Below are positions 1-5,036 of a stretch of DNA of 12,848 nucleotides, one piece after another (the stretch's first letter is position 1; every line of letters begins with the position of its first letter). The stretch is from Desulfuromonadales bacterium. Lineage in GTDB: Bacteria > Desulfobacterota > Desulfuromonadia > Geobacterales > Pseudopelobacteraceae. The position numbers and the translations under genes are program-made. The stretch spans positions 1-12,848 of the forward strand of contig JAATGX010000022.1 in the NCBI GenBank assembly GCA_015688915.1. Direction: 5' to 3'. Under the pieces are notes generated by a model. That model made no database searches. It was not told where the DNA came from and saw nothing but the letters and a program-made list of their open reading frames with translations.

Positions 1-116
1 AAGTTTTTCACACTGTCTTCCTATATAAATTACCGCATTTTTTCAATTGTAGTTTTAACCACTAACCACCTCACCGCTCACCCAAATTTTGCTCTTTATG
101 ACTCTAAATAATTTTC

Positions 117-145
117 TTGACAATAAATATTTAGTATTATAAATA
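117..145 (+). promoter_or_regulatory. Probable sigma-70 promoter for the first operon
   Basis: A perfect -35 hexamer TTGACA (117-122) is followed by AT-rich DNA with -10-like hexamers: TAAATA at 140-145 with a 17-bp spacer, or TATAAA at 138-143 with a 15-bp spacer. It lies about 50 bp upstream of the first start codon. The rest of 1-193 is AT-rich and shows no gene, tRNA or obvious terminator. The exact -10 is uncertain. Confidence 0.55.
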
Positions 146-193
146 TTCAGCAGACTTCTAAATTAATCATTAAGTCATTACAAGGATTACATC

Positions 194-388
194 GTGAGTA
201 ACAAGGTGACCGCCAATATTAAAAGAAAATATGGTTCTGTTAAACGTTATGCAGAACTCAATGGATGGGAGCCAAATTTCGTGAGTCTGGTGACCGGGAG
301 GTTCTTGGGTAAGCAGGAGAAGGGAAAATCCGGTGAGGTCATATCAAGACTCAAGGCTGAAGGACTATGGGTTGAAGAGACAGAGTAG
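194..388 (+). CDS. Small HTH-like (BcepMu gp16-type) DNA-binding protein
   Basis: This 64-aa basic protein starts at a GTG, chosen because AAGGA (182-186) lies 7 nt upstream and no better start exists. Residues 15-45 (SVKRYAELNGWEPNFVSLVTGRF) have the pattern of the short helix-turn-helix of phage BcepMu gp16-like proteins: one helix, a turn around NGWEPN, then a recognition helix, followed by a lysine/glycine-rich stretch and a C-terminal helix. It is the first gene after a strong promoter, so a role as an autoregulator or regulator of the following operon is plausible. That role is inferred from position and fold pattern only. The stop is 22 nt before the next start, so the two are probably co-transcribed. 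Confidence 0.6.
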   Translation: MSNKVTANIKRKYGSVKRYAELNGWEPNFVSLVTGRFLGKQEKGKSGEVISRLKAEGLWVEETE

Positions 389-410
389 ACGACATTCAAG
401 GGAGACACCA

Positions 411-1145
411 ATGAACGCATACGCTAACTACCACGACCGAAACAACGAAATTTGGAAGGTTCCGACCCAGCCCGTCACATTGCAGGTGTTTGATGAAATT
501 GTCGATCGGTTGATAGCCACAGGAGTGGTGGTCGATATGGAGGCTACCACTGCCGCCCGCAACCTGGCGCCTAACGTGGTCGTAGTCGTCAAGACCGATG
601 GAGATGAGGTTGGTGAAGAGCTGGAATACGTCAAAATGGATCGCGATGGGGCAATAACCTACTGGGGATATTACACCCCGGACTGCGACACCCAACTGAT
701 TTCGAGAAGTGCGGCCCTGGACCTTTTTGACGAATACGATCCCTGTCGGATAACAGTAGACGATTTACAGGGGCTGCGTTTCGTGCACCGCGATGGTGAT
801 TTAAGGATGTTTTACGATGAAGACGATATCTACGAGATCCACACCGATAAGGAAGCGGCACGAAAGAAGCGGTTTGAAGAACAGCGCATCGTAAGTTTTC
901 CCCTTCCTGACGAATTTCTTCTCCTTTGCGAACAGTATGAACTAACTCCCACACAGGTGCTACGCGGTTTCATCGCCGATGTCTGCGGCATCGAGAGTTA
1001 TGTCAACCACCCGACTATTCCACCGCGCACAGACGATTACAGCTCACATGGCAGTGATGAGCGCGACCTGGCGCGACAGTATTTTGATCGTGCTCATTGG
1101 TCGCCCGACGTCGAGGAGAAACACGGAATATCACTTCACTACTAG
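411..1145 (+). CDS. Conserved hypothetical accessory protein, two-part, acidic
   Basis: The product is a 244-aa protein of unknown function. The open frame extends upstream to 333, but ATG 411 is preferred because AAGGAG (398-403) lies 7 nt upstream and the upstream extension overlaps the preceding gene. The first ~145 residues are acidic (many DE and DED clusters, residues 62-71 and 134-147) with no motif I recognise. Residues 160-229 form a separable second part: a strand-helix segment (IVSFPLPDEFLLLCEQY), a helix with LTPTQVLRGFIADVCG, then HGSDERDLARQYFDRAHW. I recall this C-terminal pattern from plasmid and integrative-element hypothetical proteins, where FIADLCG and the SDER...A..YFDR box are conserved. 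The N-terminal part may therefore be the variable module. Function unknown. Confidence 0.75.
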   Translation: MNAYANYHDRNNEIWKVPTQPVTLQVFDEIVDRLIATGVVVDMEATTAARNLAPNVVVVVKTDGDEVGEELEYVKMDRDGAITYWGYYTPDCDTQLISRSAALDLFDEYDPCRITVDDLQGLRFVHRDGDLRMFYDEDDIYEIHTDKEAARKKRFEEQRIVSFPLPDEFLLLCEQYELTPTQVLRGFIADVCGIESYVNHPTIPPRTDDYSSHGSDERDLARQYFDRAHWSPDVEEKHGISLHY

Positions 1146-1157
1146 AGGTACGACGCC

Positions 1158-1451
1158 ATGCATGAACAGATTACATCCAATAAAGATGAGCAATTAGCGA
1201 TAGCGGAAAAGCTGTTTGCAGAAGCGTTCGACGGTCCGCGTGACCCGCGAAGCTTGGAGTACAAACGAGGAGTCATGGCCGCCCTGATCTATCGTTTTGC
1301 CGACATCGAAATATCAAAAAACAATCCTTATAAGCTTGGAACGGTGGAGTCTGACGCATTCTTCGCGGGGTGCGAAGAGGGGCATCACATCTGGAGAGGG
1401 TATGCCAAGAGCCCTGATAAGGCAGAGGAAGGTGTGAGGGTGGGACTATGA
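1158..1451 (+). CDS. Small conserved plasmid protein, RMF-like C-terminal half
   Basis: This 97-aa protein starts at ATG 1158 with a weak AGAGG (1144-1148) that overlaps the stop region of the gene before it. Residues 19-50 predict two helices (LFAEAFDGPRDPRSLEYKRG then AALIYRFADIE). Residues 57-80 (PYKLGTVESDAFFAGCEEGH) match the P-Y-x-x-G-T-x-x-x-D-A-F-x-x-G-x-x-E-G pattern seen in small ribosome-modulation-factor-like and related accessory proteins. That resemblance is to a short motif only, and ribosome binding should not be assumed. Its stop is one nucleotide from the end of the convergent brnA gene, with no room for a terminator. Confidence 0.65.
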   Translation: MHEQITSNKDEQLAIAEKLFAEAFDGPRDPRSLEYKRGVMAALIYRFADIEISKNNPYKLGTVESDAFFAGCEEGHHIWRGYAKSPDKAEEGVRVGL

Positions 1452-1452
1452 C

Positions 1453-1752
1453 CTACGCCGGAGAATGCGTCTTCAACCACTCGCGTAGGGCATTGTTCAT
1501 GCGGGTCTGCCAACCCTTGCCGGTGGCCTTGAAGGTATCCAGGATGTCCTTGTCGAAACGGACGGTGGTGGAGGATTTGACGCCGCTTCCCAGTGGCCGG
1601 CCTGTCTTAGGGGCCAACATTCCATCAGCAACATCCTTACTGAAAATCTCGTGCAATAGCTCACGGGCAGGACGGGCCTTTTTGAAATCTTCTGCGGCCC
1701 ATTCCGGATTTTCTTCATCTACAAGATATGGGTTCGGCTTATGGGTTGCCAT
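1453..1752 (-). CDS. brnA: BrnA antitoxin
   Basis: BrnA is the antitoxin of the type II BrnT/BrnA pair. It binds and neutralises the BrnT ribonuclease, and the complex represses its own promoter. The 99-aa protein has the family layout: an N-terminal toxin-binding part (ENPEWAAEDFKKARPA, residues 14-29, then LLHEIF) and a C-terminal ribbon-helix-helix domain at about 61-95 (STTVRFDKDILDTFKATGKGW then MNNALREWL). The GRPLGSG linker at 51-57 is typical. Its start overlaps the end of brnT by 14 nt, and a good Shine-Dalgarno (GAGAGGTG on the minus strand, 1760-1767) lies within the brnT 3' end. The stop lies 1 nt from the stop of the convergent neighbour. Confidence 0.9.
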   Translation of the reverse strand: MATHKPNPYLVDEENPEWAAEDFKKARPARELLHEIFSKDVADGMLAPKTGRPLGSGVKSSTTVRFDKDILDTFKATGKGWQTRMNNALREWLKTHSPA

Positions 1753-2005
1753 ACTCTTTCACCTCTCTGTTGTTCGCCTTTCGGAGACTGATCACATGGA
1801 TGGCATCACCCCTGGGAGTAATGACGGCCGCATGAAGGCGACCCGCGATAGCCCCAAAAACCCTAAACCGTCTTTCACCATATTCCCTGCGGGTGTCCTC
1901 TTTGATCATCGCGCTGTCCCACTCCAGAGCAGCGATAATCTCAAACGACAAACCCCGCTCGGAGATGTTTCGGGCGTTCTTGGCCGGATCAAATGTGATC
2001 TTCAT
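1739..2005 (-). CDS. brnT: BrnT toxin (RelE-fold ribonuclease)
   Basis: BrnT is a small RelE-fold mRNA interferase that stops translation unless bound by BrnA. The 88-aa protein carries the family hallmarks in order: FDPAKNARNISERGLSFE (5-22; usual form WDxxKxxxNxxKHGVSFEEA), an acidic strand, the REYGERRFRVFG segment (40-51), TPRGDAIHVISLRKANNRE (63-81; usual form T.RGd.IRIISAR.A.r.E) and a terminal EY. The start is fixed by the conserved N-terminus. No Shine-Dalgarno precedes it, and the likely -10 element is so close that the transcript may begin at or next to the start codon. The toxin gene is first and the antitoxin second, as is usual for BrnTA. Confidence 0.92.
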   Translation of the reverse strand: MKITFDPAKNARNISERGLSFEIIAALEWDSAMIKEDTRREYGERRFRVFGAIAGRLHAAVITPRGDAIHVISLRKANNREVKEYGNP

Positions 2006-2011
2006 AGACTA

Positions 2012-2040
2012 TTTGTAACAACAAAAACCTATCAAGTCAA
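2012..2040 (-). promoter_or_regulatory. brnTA promoter with overlapping palindrome
   Basis: On the minus strand, TTGACT (2040-2035, 5/6 match to the -35 consensus) is separated by 17 bp from TACAAA (2017-2012, -10). The palindrome TTGTAACAA (2013-2021) overlaps the -10 and is a natural candidate for a BrnA/BrnTA operator, since BrnA is known to be autoregulatory through a ribbon-helix-helix domain. A transcription start about 7 nt downstream would fall at about the A of the brnT ATG. Confidence 0.6.
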
Positions 2041-2069
2041 CGAAAGCCTGTAAGGTCGCAGAGGCCAAA

Positions 2070-2462
2070 ATGGACAACCAGCAAATTAACAACTCGATAG
2101 TAGCCGCATGGCAGGCCGCAAACGCCACCATCTGGTGTGAGCGCCTGGCTGGCCGCTTCAGCCCTGATTGGTGCCGGTCGTACTCACGGCGCATGTATGT
2201 CTGCCAAGGGTGCCCGCGTGCCCCGCATGACCGGATGCCGGCAACACCAAAACCCATCAAAAAGGGACGCGGACGCCGAATGAAGGATTGGCCGCGTGAG
2301 CAGTTGGAATCTCTCCCCCCGGAGGTGCTGGAAAAAACACTGCCGGTAACGGTGCAGCTTTTAAACATGGCTCGAACCGCGGCAAATAAAACCGTAACAG
2401 GAGATCACCATGAAGCAACAAATTTGCGGCGCAATCCCCCTCGCTTTAGCCATGGGGTCTAG
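2070..2462 (+). CDS. Cys-rich putative zinc-binding protein A
   Basis: This 130-aa protein of unknown function starts at ATG 2070 with AGAGG 5 nt upstream. The N-terminal half carries four cysteines (C23, C35, C45, C48) in the context WCERLAGRFSPDWC ... CQGCPRA, which looks like a compact zinc-binding module. It is followed by a basic stretch (61-70, KPIKKGRGRR) and a conserved tail PPEVLEKTLPVTVQLL (83-98). A paralogue lies at 3180-3491 with the same order of elements, which strongly supports a real gene. The last ~30 residues have no counterpart in that paralogue and run into the start of the TnpB-like gene, so the C-terminus may be altered by the rearrangement there. A DNA- or RNA-binding role in copy control is only a guess from position upstream of trfA. 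Confidence 0.75.
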   Translation: MDNQQINNSIVAAWQAANATIWCERLAGRFSPDWCRSYSRRMYVCQGCPRAPHDRMPATPKPIKKGRGRRMKDWPREQLESLPPEVLEKTLPVTVQLLNMARTAANKTVTGDHHEATNLRRNPPRFSHGV

Positions 2463-2760
2463 CCGCAGGGTTTTCGGAAAATCCGTGGCCAGTGCCGGTC
2501 ACGGGCAGCTTCGAGGAATGCAGGCCTACAAGAGCCGTACAGGCGGTAGGCAATACCTCGAACCTGTTTCCAGGAATTCCACCAGGATCTGCTCGACCTG
2601 CGGCGCTCAAACCGGGCCGCAAGGCAGAGCAGGACTGTCGGTAAGGCAATGGCTGTGTTCGGCGTGTGGAACGCTCCATGATCGTGACCAAAACAGCGCG
2701 ATCAACACAGTTATTGCCGGGGTCGGAACGACCCTCGAGGAGGTGCGTCATGCCGCATGA
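2410..2760 (+). CDS. TnpB/OrfB C-terminal zinc-finger fragment (domesticated or remnant)
   Basis: This 116-aa protein corresponds only to the C-terminal end of IS200/IS605-type TnpB. Residues 22-41 match the helix before the zinc finger (FGKSVASAGHGQLRGMQAYK), C61-x2-C64 and C83-x2-C86 form the zinc ribbon (RICSTCG ... WLCSACG), and HDRDQNSAINT (90-100) is the RuvC-III motif with its aspartate (probably D93). The RuvC-I and RuvC-II parts and the N-terminal DNA/guide-binding domains of a ~370-400-aa TnpB are absent, so it cannot be a complete nuclease. It has an intact AGGAG (2399-2403) at proper distance from ATG 2410, overlaps its upstream neighbour by 53 nt, and its last 11 nt overlap the next start. 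The intact frame and signals fit either a recent remnant or a domesticated nucleic-acid-binding domain. Confidence 0.7.
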   Translation: MKQQICGAIPLALAMGSSRRVFGKSVASAGHGQLRGMQAYKSRTGGRQYLEPVSRNSTRICSTCGAQTGPQGRAGLSVRQWLCSACGTLHDRDQNSAINTVIAGVGTTLEEVRHAA

Positions 2761-3160
2761 TGATTCGCCTGTCAGGAATCCCCTGGATTCATCCATGGGG
2801 AGGCTCAAAGCTATCGCCAATCTCTTAAACCCCGTCACCTGTTGGGATCAATTGACACCAGAACAGCAACGGGCATTCGGTATTGCTGGAATTGTACATG
2901 CCATCGGCGCCATCGGGTTTCTCAACGGTACCGAGCCGCACCAGGCCTTCATGGCCGCCGATGTCGAAGGCCTGGAGATCATGGGCGGGATCCTCACCGA
3001 AGCCCTGAATGATCCAGGCGCCCTCCCTCGGCCCGACATGAGCGTTATCGGTATCCGGTTCTGCCGGATTTGCGGATGTACTGAGCGCTGCGCGTGTGGT
3101 GACGGTTGCAGTTGGATCGAGGATGATCTGTGCAGTGCGTGTGAAGGCAAGCAAGGCTAA
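2750..3160 (+). CDS. Protein with C-terminal cysteine cluster (phage/plasmid type)
   Basis: The product is 136 aa. The frame is open from 2666, but ATG 2750 is chosen because an ideal GAGGAGGT (2737-2744) precedes it. Residues 17-90 are mostly helical (LKAIANLL, LTPEQQRAFGIAGIVHAIGAIGFLN, EGLEIMGGILTEAL). The last 36 residues hold eight cysteines (C105, C108, C110, C114, C116, C120, C128, C131) in FCRICGCTE ... CSWIEDDLCSAC. This ending matches a motif I know from many phage and prophage hypothetical proteins (CRVCGCT ... C.WVE.DLCSAC), where it is presumed to bind metal. Function unknown. It belongs to the overlapping operon that leads into trfA. Confidence 0.8.
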   Translation: MPHDDSPVRNPLDSSMGRLKAIANLLNPVTCWDQLTPEQQRAFGIAGIVHAIGAIGFLNGTEPHQAFMAADVEGLEIMGGILTEALNDPGALPRPDMSVIGIRFCRICGCTERCACGDGCSWIEDDLCSACEGKQG

Positions 3161-3179
3161 AGATTAATTGTGGGGTGCA

Positions 3180-3491
3180 ATGAAAATGGACAACCAACTA
3201 CTTGAAGCATGGCTGGCCGAACACACGATTTATTGCGAACGTCTCAACGGTCGGTTCAATCCTAGCCAATGCCCGCAGCGCTCATATGCCTGCGATGGTT
3301 GCCCGCGTGCCGGGAAAAAACCAGCGGTAGACCGCCAGAGAGTCGTATCAGCAGGACATCGCAAGCCCCTCAAAAAAAATCGTGAGAACAGCAGGTGGCC
3401 GCGTGAAGAGATGGACACAACTCCACCGGAAATACTTGAGCCGACAATTGCTGTAACTGTCCAACTACTTGAATTCGGGAGATATGTATGA
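3180..3491 (+). CDS. Cys-rich putative zinc-binding protein B, paralogue of A
   Basis: This 103-aa protein has the same architecture as the protein at 2070: C19, C31, C38 and C41 in YCERLNGRFNPSQC ... CDGCPRA, a basic middle (KPLKKN, 62-67) and the tail PPEILEPTIAVTVQLLEFG (82-100). The open frame starts at a TTG (3168). ATG 3180 or ATG 3186 is the likely start; the nucleotide string AAAATGGACAACCA at 3183 also begins gene A at 2067, which favours ATG 3186 as the ancestral start. Its stop overlaps the start of the next gene as ATGA, indicating translational coupling to the HTH gene and trfA. Function unknown. Confidence 0.8.
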   Translation: MKMDNQLLEAWLAEHTIYCERLNGRFNPSQCPQRSYACDGCPRAGKKPAVDRQRVVSAGHRKPLKKNRENSRWPREEMDTTPPEILEPTIAVTVQLLEFGRYV

Positions 3492-3718
3492 CCGGGGCCG
3501 CCGTGAAAGAAGTGCAAACCGTTGACCTGATAACCGACGAGGAACTGCGGAAATCATTCGGAGTGTCGAAGGTCACGTGGTGGAACTGGCGAAAAGCGGG
3601 GAAGTTGCCGCAACCGCTGGATATGGGCAAACGTAGTCGCTACTACTTGGCGAGCGATGTTAAGCAGTGGCTGGAATCGAGAAAAAACAACCACGAACCG
3701 CAACAGGTACAGGCGTGA
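3488..3718 (+). CDS. AlpA/MerR-like helix-turn-helix protein
   Basis: This 76-aa DNA-binding protein of the AlpA/excisionase (HTH_17, MerR-like) type has residues 16-35 forming the helix-turn-helix (TDEELRKSFGVSKVTWWNWR), followed by the wing K-A-G-K-L-P-Q-P-L (36-44) and the typical finish S-R-Y-Y-L-A-S-D-V-K-Q-W-L-E (50-63). It starts in an ATGA overlap with the preceding gene and ends in a GTGA overlap with trfA. It is therefore translated with the initiator and is a good candidate for controlling its expression or helping at the origin; this role is inferred from position. Confidence 0.82.
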   Translation: MTGAAVKEVQTVDLITDEELRKSFGVSKVTWWNWRKAGKLPQPLDMGKRSRYYLASDVKQWLESRKNNHEPQQVQA

Positions 3719-4566
3719 TCAATAACCCAGCGCCTGAAATAATTCCTAAGTGGCTCTCGGAAAAGGCGGCAGATGCAGAACTGCGGTTACAACTCTTTTT
3801 GCCTTTCTGCGTTCCAACACAGCGTCAGTTACCAAACGAGATTGTACGAAGCGCCCTGTTCACGTGCCGGAACAGGAATACTCCCCGGCAGCACTACAAA
3901 AATAAGGAAATTGCGGTGATCGGAGACGGAACGATCAACTACCAAGGCGAGGAGTTACGGCAGGACGATGAGCGGGTATGGATGCATCTGCTGTATCTGG
4001 CGCGTGACGTTCGGTTGGGAGAACCGATAGTGTTTCTACCCAGAAAATTCCTGCAAGACATTCACTGGCCCACCAACGGGGAGGGCTACAACAGGTTGCG
4101 AGTCGTTATGGACCGCATGGCCGCGACAGGTCTCAAGGTGTTCTCTTCCCGCCTGGATAGTGGCGGGGTGAACGTATCTCTGATCCGGAAGATCGAATAT
4201 TACATCCAGTCTGACAGCGGCCAACAGGTACCGCTGAAAATGTGGCGTGTCTGGATCGAGCCGGAAATGCGGCTATTGTTTGACCCCAATTTCCTGACCT
4301 GCGTTAACTGGGAATTATATCACAACCTCAAGAACGGCGTAGCCAAGAAGCTGTTTTTGTACTGGAGCTCTCACAAAAAGCCGTTCCCGGTGCGCACGGA
4401 AACACTGATGGAACTTTGCAGCACCCTGTCCCCCAGAAAAGAGTTCCGGCGCACTTTATCCGAAGCTCTGGATGAGCTGCAAGCGGCCAGCTTCCTGACC
4501 GTGTGGAAGGTCGCCGGCAACCTCTGGTCTGTTAAGCGGCAATTTAATGTGAAAGGTGGGTCATAA
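3715..4566 (+). CDS. trfA: TrfA-family plasmid replication initiator
   Basis: TrfA-type initiators bind iterons at the vegetative origin, help open it and load the host helicase. The product from GTG 3715 is 283 aa, close to the shorter TrfA form of IncP plasmids. Family segments seen: LPNEIVRSALF (39-49), INYQGEELRQDDERVW (74-89; the GEELRQDDxxVW box is the strongest signature), YNRLRVVMDRMAATGLKV (125-142), VSLIRKIEYY (154-163), RVWIEPEM (178-185) and KLFLYWSSHKKPFPV ... LMELC (212-235), consistent with two winged-helix domains. GTG 3715 overlaps the previous stop (GTGA); an upstream GTG at 3667 is possible but lies deep in the HTH gene. Its last codons and stop are part of an inverted iteron, and the origin follows directly. 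Confidence 0.93.
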   Translation: MINNPAPEIIPKWLSEKAADAELRLQLFLPFCVPTQRQLPNEIVRSALFTCRNRNTPRQHYKNKEIAVIGDGTINYQGEELRQDDERVWMHLLYLARDVRLGEPIVFLPRKFLQDIHWPTNGEGYNRLRVVMDRMAATGLKVFSSRLDSGGVNVSLIRKIEYYIQSDSGQQVPLKMWRVWIEPEMRLLFDPNFLTCVNWELYHNLKNGVAKKLFLYWSSHKKPFPVRTETLMELCSTLSPRKEFRRTLSEALDELQAASFLTVWKVAGNLWSVKRQFNVKGGS

Positions 4567-4572
4567 GTCGCA
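4555..4572 (-). repeat. Inverted iteron overlapping the trfA stop codon
   Basis: The 18-bp sequence is the exact reverse complement of the iteron TGCGACTTATGACCCACC. It encodes the last three residues (G-G-S) and the TAA of trfA (4564-4566). It is the only copy in this orientation and lies 85 bp from the first direct iteron. Confidence 0.9.
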
Positions 4573-4656
4573 CATGCATATGTCCAACGACCATAACGGA
4601 GCCTCATTCAGGGGTGCAATCTCAGAGACGGTGCAACAGATGCCAGAACCCGACCG

Positions 4657-4903
4657 TGCGACTTATGACCCATCATTATCGAATAGAGGCACTTCAAATC
4701 AATCAATTAGCGTTGTTATGCGACTTATGGCCCACCGACGTGCGACTTATGACCCACCGGTGCGACTTATGACCCACCTCGAAAGTGTAAATTTAACAGA
4801 TATTTCAAATAGTTTTACAGTTATCCACAGATTTTGCGGGTTGCGACTTATGACCCACCGAAATGCGACTTATGACCCACCGAAATGCGACTTATGACCC
4901 ACT
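4657..4903 (+). repeat. Array of seven direct iterons (TrfA binding sites)
   Basis: Seven copies of the 18-bp iteron TGCGACTTATGACCCACC start at 4657 (variant ending CCCATC), 4719 (variant with G at position 12), 4741, 4761, 4842, 4864 and 4886 (last base T). Start-to-start spacing is 22 bp within groups (20 bp for 4741 to 4761), i.e. about two helical turns, so bound initiators would sit on one face. The groups are 1+3+3, separated by gaps of about 44 and 63 bp; the second gap contains a DnaA box. The adjacent TrfA homologue is the expected ligand. Confidence 0.95.
4821..4829 (+). promoter_or_regulatory. DnaA box (perfect)
   Basis: TTATCCACA is the exact high-affinity DnaA box consensus. 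It lies in the AT-rich gap between the two groups of three iterons, as expected for joint action of host DnaA and the plasmid initiator. Confidence 0.85.
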
Positions 4904-4945
4904 GGGGGGGCGCCAAACATATAAAGATACTGATTAGTTAGCGAG

Positions 4946-4954
4946 TTTTCCACA
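4946..4954 (+). promoter_or_regulatory. DnaA box (weaker match)
   Basis: TTTTCCACA fits the relaxed DnaA consensus TTWTNCACA. It lies just before the AT-rich repeats, a common position next to the unwinding element. Confidence 0.6.
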
Positions 4955-4956
4955 AG

Positions 4957-4990
4957 CGCTAACCGTTTTTTAACCGTATTTTAACCATAA
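4957..4990. repeat. AT-rich direct repeats, candidate DNA unwinding element
   Basis: Three near-repeats of (T)TAACCRT occur in phase: GCTAACCGT at 4958, TTTTAACCGT from 4968 and TTTTAACCAT from 4979, with 11 bp between the latter two. This resembles the AT-rich 13-mer repeats where iteron origins melt. The assignment rests on composition, repetition and position next to a DnaA box. Confidence 0.65.
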
Positions 4991-5036
4991 AAAGACACGC
5001 GCGCGGGCGCGAGGTGCAGTGAGACCTGGAGTGAGC

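Larger units (their letters stand above)
4555..5015. other. Iteron-controlled origin of replication (oriV)
   Basis: The interval between trfA and the next gene is non-coding and has the order expected of an RK2-like origin: initiator-binding iterons (4555-4903), DnaA boxes (4821-4829, 4946-4954), an AT-rich segment with short direct repeats (4957-4990), and a GC-rich stretch with hairpin CGCGC-GCGG-GCGCG (4998-5011). A run of seven G follows the last iteron (4904-4910). The open frame seen across the iterons is a by-product of the repeats. That this is the functional origin is a strong inference from layout and the adjacent initiator. Confidence 0.9.

Noticed and set aside
1448..2053. 201-codon plus-strand frame across brnTA
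   Set aside because: Antisense to the confidently recognised BrnT and BrnA; no family features.
2410..2760. Complete IS200/IS605 insertion sequence
   Set aside because: No tnpA, no RuvC-I/II part of tnpB and no recognisable left end; only the C-terminal part of tnpB is present.
4556..4897. Open frame of about 113 codons across the origin
   Set aside because: It is made by the iteron repeats (which recur as TYDPP-like peptides) and starts at a GTG inside the inverted iteron; no Shine-Dalgarno or family.
4657..4903. CRISPR array
   Set aside because: Repeats are 18 bp with 2-4 bp between copies in groups and no spacer-like units; they are iterons next to an initiator gene.
4998..5011. GC hairpin as a terminator for the trfA operon
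   Set aside because: No T-run follows and it directly abuts the Shine-Dalgarno of the next gene; it fits better as the GC-rich part of the origin.
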